DNA from: Verrucomicrobiota bacterium
GTDB taxonomy: Bacteria; Verrucomicrobiota; Verrucomicrobiia; Limisphaerales; JACRJZ01
Direction: 5' to 3'
DNA: 5,399 bases
Assembly: GCA_022711695.1 (NCBI GenBank)
Contig: JAKLEJ010000267.1
Span: 1-5,399 of the forward strand
Under the pieces are notes generated by a model that saw nothing but the letters and a program-made list of their open reading frames with translations, made no database searches and was not told where the DNA came from. Numbering within the stretch: the first letter of the stretch is position 1; every line of letters starts with the position of its first letter. The position numbers and the translations under genes are program-made. Below, in pieces: positions 1 to 5,399 of this stretch.

Positions 1-3000
1 CCGCTCGATGGAGACCGATTCCGCCCGCTGGCGCCAGGCGCATCGCCAGGCGATCGCCCGGCTTCAAGCTTGCCAGCGCCCGGTGAATGCCGTGGTCCGG
101 CTTGAACTGCCCCGGATACCCCAGGTCGATGTCCTCCAACCCCAGCGCCTCGTAGTTCACGGGGATGGGCGGGGCGCTCTCGGCAGGGGCGTGAAACTCG
201 CCGCGGAGCACACTCGGGCCGGTCAGGCTGGCTGCGAGCGAGGGCTGGCAGTCGGCGCGGTCGAAGACGGCGAGCGATTTTCGGGCGCGTGTCATCCCCA
301 CGTAGAAGACCCGCCGTTCCTCCTCCTGCCTGGACCTGTCCGCCTTCAGCGGCCACGGCCCGACGAGCAGCACATGGTCATACTCCGCGCCCTTGGCCGA
401 ATGCACCGTGCCGAGCGCCACGCCTTCGCCGCAACTGAGGTCGCGACGACTTTCCTCGCAAGCTTCGTAAAGGAATTCGACGGCTTCCTGGACCGGCGCC
501 TCGGCGTCGCCCGACTCGTACTGCCACGAGTCGAGCAGCCGCCGCAAGAAGCACGCCCATGGGTTTTGGGGATCGTCCCCGAGCATACCCGCCGCCATCG
601 AAATCAAGTCGCTCGCCCGGCAGAGCCGATTGCGGTCCTGCGCCAGCAGGTTCAGGAAGAGATGAATCTCGCGAATCTGGTGCAGCGGCGGCAGAGCGCT
701 GCGCCCCGCCTGCCATCGAATCGGGATGTGTTCGAGCTCCAGCCGCTGCCTGACCCGGGCCAGGTCCTCATGGGTGCTGGAGAGGATCGCCACGCTGGAT
801 TCCCCGGAGACGCCCAGGGTCTGGAGCCGCCGGAGTTCCGCCACGACGGCCCTGGCCTGGCTGAAGGCGTCCGCCACGCGGACCACCTGCACCCGGCCCT
901 GGCCAAGCCCGTCGCGCTCCCCAAAGACGCCTCCGGCCGGCAGGGCCTCGCGCCGGCGGTCGATGCGGATGGGTCGATCCGTCTTCATGCGGTCGGAGTT
1001 CGCGGCGATGACGGCGTTGGCGGCGTCGATGATGTGGCGCGTGGAACGGTAGTTCTCGATCAGGTAGTGAACCTCCGCGCCGTAATCCTGCTGGAAGCGC
1101 CGGATGAAGGCGACGTTGGCGCCGCGAAAGGTGTAGATGTTCTGGTCGTCATCCCCGACCGCCAGGATCGAGAGCCTCTGATCGGCGTCACCGAGCGTGC
1201 GCCCGGCGATCGCGCTGATCAGTTCATACTGGGGTTCGTCGATGTCCTGGTATTCGTCCACCAGGATGTATTGGAAGCCCGCCAGCAGGCGGTCGCGGGC
1301 CTCGTCGGGTTCGAGGCCGGCCGGGACCTTGTGCCCGCGCAGGAGCGCCACCGCGTCCGGAATGAGCGCATCGAGGTCCGGGGGCGGGTCGGCCGCCCCG
1401 GCGCGTCCGGAGAACGACCGCCCGAGAAGGCGCATGGCCAGCCCGTGATAGGTCTGTACGGTTACGCCGCGGGCGTCGTCCCCCGCCAGTTCGGCCAGGC
1501 GGCGGCGCAGTTCGAGGGCCGCGCCGCGGTTGAAGCAGCACACCAGCACGCTCTGCGGCCGGACCCGCTCGACCCGGAGCAGGCAGGCGCAGCGGTGCAC
1601 GACCGTGCGGGTCTTGCCCGAGCCCGGCCCGGCCAGGATCAGCATGTTCCGGCCGGGCGGCGCCGTCACCACCTTGATCTGCGCCGGGTTTTCGAGATCG
1701 GTCACGATTTGCTGGAAGGACCGGGCGGTGGTGGCGTGGCGGAGCATCTCCGGCCGGGCCCCGAGGAAGCGGCGGATGAACTCGTCCTTTTCCAGTGTGA
1801 AGTAGGCCAGCACCAGCGCCAGGGCCTCCTTGATGCGGTCGAGTCCGCGCCGGGCGTATTCGCTCATCACGTGCACCTGGAGGACGCGCTCCTTGTAATG
1901 ATGCTCCAGCGGCCGGAAATCGCTGGCCTTGTAGGGCTCGTGGCGGGTCTCGGGCTGCAGGCGGATCGTCATGGCCGATCGAAACACCGCCAGCCCTTGC
2001 TGCAGGGTGATCGCTCTCTGTTCGTGGAGGTACATCAGCCCCCGTTCCAGGGCGGCGTCGATGTCCTTAAGCTCGGACCGCAACAGCAGATCGCGGTCGA
2101 GCGCGTCCCGCATTTCTTCGAAGGAGAATTCCACCAGGAGGTCTGCCCGGGGCGGTGTGCCCGCGGGAATCCGGCCCAACAGGGCCTCCAACAGCATGGC
2201 GGCGACGCGGCGGCGTTTTTCCGCCAGCTCGGCGATGGCCGTCCAGGTTCGTTTCACGCGCACCCGGTAGGCGTCGCGCCCGACGTGCCTCAGCTCGAGG
2301 CTTCCCGTCCGGCCGGCGAAGCCGCGTCCGTCCTCGCTCAGGCTCTTGAGGAGGGCTCGGGCCATCTCGGGGGACGATTCGACGCCCTCGTCGCACAGGC
2401 GCTGGTTAAGCAGCCGCAGCGAGAGCGGCATCCAACCCTCCGGGTCGGGGGCTTCGCCGGCCAGCAGGTCGGTCAGCTTCCGGTCGGCTGCCGTCACCCG
2501 GGCGAAGCGCTGGCGGGCGTCGTCTTCGACCTTGTGGCGCACATAGGCGTTGAGCAGGGTGTCCCGCTTCATCAGGCCCGCCTCCGCCATGCTGCCGAGG
2601 ATCTTGAGGATTCGGGCGCTGAGGTATTCCGGGCTGGCCCGCTCGGCCGGGAAGCCCCGGGCGTAGCCCGCAAACTCGGGGAGCAGCGCCAGGCGGTCCA
2701 CGGTCAGCGCCTCGGCCGGCCCCGCGTTCATGAATTCGCGCAGGATCGCCGTCCAGAGGCTGCGCTCCAGCCGCGAGAGGTGGAGCGGGATCATTCGTTC
2801 CTCCGCCTCTGCCAGGTTCTTCACCAGCAACCGGGCCTGGAACACGCTGGTCACATTCTCGTCCCGCTGGATGAGCCCCGCCCGTTCGAGCCAGGAAAGC
2901 GCGGTCCGCACCTTCGTGTCCGCGCCGCGCTCCTCGATGCGGATGTCCGCCTCCATGTCCTCGTCGCGCAGAATCTCGCCGGCCGTGATGACGATCGTGT

Positions 3001-5038
3001 CCTTTTCGCCGTGCGCCGATTTTCTCAGGCTGCGGAGGATCTGGGCGATGTCATGCCGGCTGAGCTCGGAGCAGGCGTTCATGCGGAACTGCCGCTCGCA
3101 ATCCTCCTCGTCGAACAGCAGCACGCAGGCGGCGCTCCGGCCGTCGCGGCCGGCGCGTCCGGCCTCCTGCAGGTAGTTCTCGAGCGAGCCGGGCGTGTCC
3201 GCGTGGACCACTAGGCGCACGTCCTCCTTGTCGATGCCCATGCCGAAGGCGTTGGTGGCGCAAATGACCCGCAACGCGCCGCCCAGGAATTCGTCCTGGA
3301 CGCGCTTCTTTTCGGGGGGCGTGAGGCCGGCGTGAAAGTGGCCGGCCGGCCAGCCTTTGGCGCGCAGATAGGTGGAGGACACCTCGGCGTCCTCGCGGGT
3401 GGCCCGGAAGACGATGGCGCTGCCGCCGCCCTCGGGGGCCAGCCGGTCCTTCAGCAGATCGTGGATGCGCTCGAGCTTGCCGTGGCCGGCGATCGTCTGC
3501 ACCTCGAAGCGCAGGTTGTCCCGCTCCACGCCCCCTTCGAAGAGCCGCAGCTCGCGGCCCGTCTCCGACTTGAAATAGGCCAGGATTTCCTCCTGGACGT
3601 CGCGCTTGGCGGTGGCGGTGAAGCAGGCCAGCGCCGGGATGGGGGTTTGCTGCGCTCGCGAGAACTCCCGGATGAACCGGCCGGCGTAAAGGTAGTCCGG
3701 CCGGAAATCGTGCCCCCATTTCGAGAGACAGTGGGCCTCGTCGAAGACCCAGCAGCCCACTTCGCGCTGGGCGATGGCCGCGCGGAAGGAGCGGTTGCGC
3801 AGTTGCTCGGGCGACACATACAGCAGCGCCACGTCCCCCAGGCGCACCCGCCGCAGCACGTCCGCCCGCTCCGGCGGCGTGAGCAGCCCGTAAAGCGCCG
3901 CCGCCAGCGGCGTGCCCGTGCGTCGCGCCAGGCCGTCCACCTGGTCCTTCATCAGCGCCTGGAGCGGCGAAATGACGATGGTCAGCGCGCCCCGCCGCTG
4001 GTTGCGCGCCAAAGCCGGAAGCTGGTAGCACAACGATTTGCCCCCGCCCGTCGGCAGGATCGCCAGCAGCGACTCGTTGCGCATGCCCGCTTCGACGATT
4101 TCCCGCTGCAGGCTCCCGCCGGCGGCGTTCGCCGGCCGCTCGCGGAAATCGTCGAATCCGAAGAAGGCGCGCAACTGCTCGCGGGCGTCGTGCGTGCGCC
4201 GGCAATAGGCGCAGTCGGCGGCGGGGCAGGGGACCTCGCGCAGGCGTTCGATCAGCCGGCCCGTGAGCGGGTGCTCCAGCCGCACCCAGGGCGGCAGGAC
4301 CGAATTCGACCCGGCGACGCGCAGCCAGGTCACCGCGTACGCCAGGGCCAGCCGTTGAGCGGTGGTCTGGATGAGCGCGGCCTCCGGCCGCGCGCTGGCG
4401 CAGGCCCAGCGGGGAAACAGCCCACCGCACAGTTCGAGGGCGCGGGCGGGCTCGGGCGCGCGGCCGCCCAGCGCGCTGAAGAACAGTCCCAGGCCCTCGG
4501 CCAGGCGCTCGCCGGGTTCGTCCGCCGCGGCCAGCAGGAAGTGCAGCAGCTCGAACAAGCCCGGCTCGGTCTGCCGCAAGCCATTCAGGGAGCGGAATTC
4601 GTCCGCAAAGAGCGCCGCCGCCTGGCGGGCGTCGGCCACCGGGTCGTTCACGCTCTCGCGAACCAGCTTGTAGTCCTTGACCAGCCGATGATAGGGGTTT
4701 TCGGGAAAGGCGATGGGAGAGAGCACCAGCGTGTCGATGACCGGCAGGCTCAGCAGCGGATGGCCGGGAATGCTGTCCTGCAGCACGCGGAGATCGTGCC
4801 GGACCAGGTTGTGGCCCAGCAGGCAGCCGGCGGAAGAGGCCAGCGCCCCTAATTCATCCAGGGCGTTCCCCGGCGCAAAGGCTTCCGTGCTCGAAAACGT
4901 TCGGTCGCCCAGGACGGCGCCCACCTTCAGAATCTTGCCGCGCTGAGAGACCTCCAGGTCCAGAACTAGCGCCTGGCGCAGGAGCCGGCTGAGACCGTCT
5001 TCCTGCGCCTGCGGCTCGTGGCTGCTCTGGAGTTCCAT
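1..5038 (-). CDS. Exonuclease-RecQ-UvrD fusion helicase, 3' end beyond window
   Basis: Predicted DNA repair/recombination enzyme with two ATP-driven helicase motors and a nuclease-like domain; 1679 codons are visible with no stop. Residues about 23-150 form a DnaQ-like DEDD exonuclease fold: D27 and E29 in VLDLE, D82 after GHN, D136 in NDPVADA; the usual catalytic His position is N131. Residues 271-283 hold a C-x4-C-x2-C-x3-H cluster. Residues about 290-650 are a RecQ core: Walker A PTGGGKS (K334), DEAH (433-436) followed by the RecQ aromatic loop SKWGHDFRPDY, TATA (474-477), ATNAFGMGID (594-603), QEAGRAGRDG (624-633). The usual RecQ four-Cys zinc site is absent. Residues about 684-740 look winged-helix-like, and 741-1110 are unassigned. 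Residues about 1111-1600 are a UvrD/Rep helicase: GPGSGKT (K1142), VDEYQD (1260-1265), GDDDQNIYTFRGA (1295-1307), ENYRS (1328-1332), TVHSAKG (1544-1550), FYVGMTRA (1578-1585). The ATG at 5038 lies 26 codons before D27. No in-frame stop was found between it and 5223, so a rarer upstream start such as TTG at 5080 is possible. Family assignment is firm; the cellular role is inferred. Confidence 0.96.
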   Translation of the reverse strand, partial: MELQSSHEPQAQEDGLSRLLRQALVLDLEVSQRGKILKVGAVLGDRTFSSTEAFAPGNALDELGALASSAGCLLGHNLVRHDLRVLQDSIPGHPLLSLPVIDTLVLSPIAFPENPYHRLVKDYKLVRESVNDPVADARQAAALFADEFRSLNGLRQTEPGLFELLHFLLAAADEPGERLAEGLGLFFSALGGRAPEPARALELCGGLFPRWACASARPEAALIQTTAQRLALAYAVTWLRVAGSNSVLPPWVRLEHPLTGRLIERLREVPCPAADCAYCRRTHDAREQLRAFFGFDDFRERPANAAGGSLQREIVEAGMRNESLLAILPTGGGKSLCYQLPALARNQRRGALTIVISPLQALMKDQVDGLARRTGTPLAAALYGLLTPPERADVLRRVRLGDVALLYVSPEQLRNRSFRAAIAQREVGCWVFDEAHCLSKWGHDFRPDYLYAGRFIREFSRAQQTPIPALACFTATAKRDVQEEILAYFKSETGRELRLFEGGVERDNLRFEVQTIAGHGKLERIHDLLKDRLAPEGGGSAIVFRATREDAEVSSTYLRAKGWPAGHFHAGLTPPEKKRVQDEFLGGALRVICATNAFGMGIDKEDVRLVVHADTPGSLENYLQEAGRAGRDGRSAACVLLFDEEDCERQFRMNACSELSRHDIAQILRSLRKSAHGEKDTIVITAGEILRDEDMEADIRIEERGADTKVRTALSWLERAGLIQRDENVTSVFQARLLVKNLAEAEERMIPLHLSRLERSLWTAILREFMNAGPAEALTVDRLALLPEFAGYARGFPAERASPEYLSARILKILGSMAEAGLMKRDTLLNAYVRHKVEDDARQRFARVTAADRKLTDLLAGEAPDPEGWMPLSLRLLNQRLCDEGVESSPEMARALLKSLSEDGRGFAGRTGSLELRHVGRDAYRVRVKRTWTAIAELAEKRRRVAAMLLEALLGRIPAGTPPRADLLVEFSFEEMRDALDRDLLLRSELKDIDAALERGLMYLHEQRAITLQQGLAVFRSAMTIRLQPETRHEPYKASDFRPLEHHYKERVLQVHVMSEYARRGLDRIKEALALVLAYFTLEKDEFIRRFLGARPEMLRHATTARSFQQIVTDLENPAQIKVVTAPPGRNMLILAGPGSGKTRTVVHRCACLLRVERVRPQSVLVCCFNRGAALELRRRLAELAGDDARGVTVQTYHGLAMRLLGRSFSGRAGAADPPPDLDALIPDAVALLRGHKVPAGLEPDEARDRLLAGFQYILVDEYQDIDEPQYELISAIAGRTLGDADQRLSILAVGDDDQNIYTFRGANVAFIRRFQQDYGAEVHYLIENYRSTRHIIDAANAVIAANSDRMKTDRPIRIDRRREALPAGGVFGERDGLGQGRVQVVRVADAFSQARAVVAELRRLQTLGVSGESSVAILSSTHEDLARVRQRLELEHIPIRWQAGRSALPPLHQIREIHLFLNLLAQDRNRLCRASDLISMAAGMLGDDPQNPWACFLRRLLDSWQYESGDAEAPVQEAVEFLYEACEESRRDLSCGEGVALGTVHSAKGAEYDHVLLVGPWPLKADRSRQEEERRVFYVGMTRARKSLAVFDRADCQPSLAASLTGPSVLRGEFHAPAESAPPIPVNYEALGLEDIDLGYPGQFKPDHGIHRALASLKPGDRLAMRLAPAGGIGLHRA

Positions 5039-5049
5039 GCGCTCGGCGC

Positions 5050-5080
5050 AGTCTAGCCGAAGCGTCCCCGGCCTGTCCAA
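5050..5080 (-). promoter_or_regulatory. Weak candidate promoter for the helicase gene
   Basis: On the minus strand, TTGGAC (5080-5075) and TAGACT (5055-5050) resemble -35 and -10 boxes, but the spacer is 19 bp and both matches are partial. A start about 6-7 bases after TAGACT would fall at about 5043-5044. That leaves only about 5-6 bases before the ATG at 5038, so the transcript would be nearly leaderless, which agrees with the lack of a Shine-Dalgarno sequence there. Speculative. Confidence 0.2.
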
Positions 5081-5085
5081 ACCTG

Positions 5086-5099
5086 TTGGGGTTCCCCAA
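5086..5099. repeat. Perfect 6-bp inverted repeat, operator-like
   Basis: TTGGGG-TT-CCCCAA: two perfect 6-base arms around a 2-base centre, 48 bp upstream of the helicase ATG at 5038. The centre is too short for a stable RNA hairpin loop with all pairs formed, so a protein-binding dyad is more plausible than a terminator. Its position just upstream of the helicase gene would suit a repressor or activator site. It could also arise by chance. Confidence 0.4.
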
Positions 5100-5223
5100 T
5101 TCCTGCCGGAGCGATTGCCTGGCTCATCCTCGCTGCCAGAGTCAAGCGCCGCGTTCGCGCGGGGTTGTGGAACGCCGATTCGGAGGCTTGCGTTTTTGAA
5201 CGTCTTGGCGGAATGCTCAGGCC

Positions 5224-5399
5224 ATGCAATCCAATCGCAGGACTTTTCTGAAAGAACTGGGCCTGGGCGCCGCCGGCCTGGGCCTGGTGGTGTGCCTCCC
5301 CGGCTGCCGGAGCGCGGCGCCGCTTTCTGGCCGCAGCGCCTTGCCGCGCGGGACGCCTGAAGAGCAGGGAGTGTCGTCCGAGGGCATTCAGTCGTTCTT
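5224..5399 (+). CDS. Tat-exported lipoprotein, probable beta-lactamase-family serine hydrolase, N-terminal part
   Basis: Only the first 58 codons are in the window. Residues 4-10 (NRRTFLK) match the twin-arginine signal motif. A Gly/Leu/Ala-rich hydrophobic stretch (12-25) and a lipobox-like LPGC (25-28) follow, so the product is probably exported folded by the Tat system and lipidated on C28. Pro at the -2 position of the lipobox is unusual. After a short Ser/Ala/Arg linker, residues 43-53 (GTPEEQGVSSE) resemble the mature N-terminus of many class C beta-lactamase-like serine hydrolases/esterases (Pfam Beta-lactamase family). Their SxxK active site would lie downstream, outside the window, so the enzyme class is an inference from this motif alone. 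The ATG at 5224 is chosen because the twin-arginine motif begins immediately after it. A weak GGCGGA at 5207-5212 is the best ribosome-binding candidate. The gene is divergent from the helicase gene across 185 bp, so it is not part of the same operon. Confidence 0.8.
   Translation, partial: MQSNRRTFLKELGLGAAGLGLVVCLPGCRSAAPLSGRSALPRGTPEEQGVSSEGIQSF

Larger units (their letters stand above)
5039..5223. promoter_or_regulatory. Divergent intergenic region between helicase and lipoprotein genes
   Basis: This 185-bp stretch must carry the start signals for both flanking genes, because they point away from each other. No strong sigma-70 pair was found for the plus-strand gene. On the minus strand, TTGACT (positions 5145-5140) is a good -35 match but has no recognisable -10 at 16-18 bp. 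A compact inverted repeat lies at 5086-5099. No tRNA, terminator or small conserved ORF was recognised. Confidence 0.6.

Noticed and set aside
8..3214. 1068-codon plus-strand open frame
   Set aside because: It is the exact-register complement of the helicase codons. The translation is Arg/Ala/Gly/Pro/His-rich with no recognisable motif, and it ends where the helicase uses a rare CTA codon (Leu609). The minus strand carries two full sets of helicase motifs.
3339..3352. Perfect 14-bp palindrome TGGCCGGCCGGCCA
   Set aside because: It lies inside the RecQ coding sequence (residues around GWPAGH) and is expected by chance in DNA this rich in G and C.
3051..4430. 459-codon minus-strand open frame overlapping the RecQ region
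   Set aside because: It lies in a different minus frame from the helicase and its translation is dominated by Arg, Ala, Gly and Pro, as expected of an out-of-frame reading of GC-rich coding DNA.
3332..4852. 506-codon plus-strand open frame
   Set aside because: Same antisense register as above; it ends at the complement of the TTA codon for Leu63. The protein is low-complexity and lacks any known motif.
4854..5099. 81-codon minus-strand frame spanning the helicase start
   Set aside because: Overlaps the exonuclease domain in another frame, is Gly/Arg/Pro-rich and shows no motif or ribosome-binding site.
5153..5173. GTTC and GAAC half-sites as a possible LexA box
   Set aside because: The half-sites are 13 bp apart, which does not fit the GTTC-N4-GAAC or GAAC-N4-GTTC type spacing of the LexA motifs I know.
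5037..5360. 107-codon plus-strand frame across the intergenic region
   Set aside because: Out of frame with the lipoprotein gene, which has a clear Tat/lipobox signal; the translation has no recognisable feature.

Overview
The window is GC-rich (about two thirds G+C by eye) bacterial chromosomal DNA. It is almost entirely filled by one very long minus-strand gene. A short divergent intergenic region and the first 58 codons of a plus-strand gene follow at the right edge. Coding density, GC content, the twin-arginine lipoprotein signal and the serine-hydrolase-like start of the right-hand gene would fit a high-GC Verrucomicrobiota/Kiritimatiellota/Planctomycetota-type bacterium. There is no rRNA or other phylogenetic marker, so this placement is only a weak guess.

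Positions 5038 down to 1 (minus strand) form one uninterrupted frame of 1679 codons that runs off the left edge. It encodes a multidomain DNA-processing enzyme. In order it has an N-terminal DnaQ-like (DEDD) 3'-5' exonuclease-type domain, a small Cys/His cluster, a complete RecQ-type superfamily 2 helicase core, a winged-helix-like segment and a long unassigned middle region. A complete UvrD/Rep-type superfamily 1 helicase follows, then the start of a C-terminal domain cut by the window edge. Two ATP-dependent motors of different superfamilies and a nuclease-like domain therefore sit on one polypeptide. The exonuclease plus RecQ half resembles the layout of human WRN; the UvrD half is an addition.

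Positions 5039-5223 separate the two divergent genes. The region holds a compact perfect inverted repeat and a weak promoter-like pair for the helicase gene. Neither gene has a strong Shine-Dalgarno sequence.

Positions 5224-5399 (plus strand) encode the start of a Tat-exported lipoprotein whose mature N-terminus looks like that of beta-lactamase-family serine hydrolases. It has no obvious functional link to the helicase.

The opposite strand of the helicase gene is almost free of stop codons (stretches 8-3214 and 3332-4852). This is a by-product of the gene avoiding TTA, CTA and TCA codons, not evidence for plus-strand genes.
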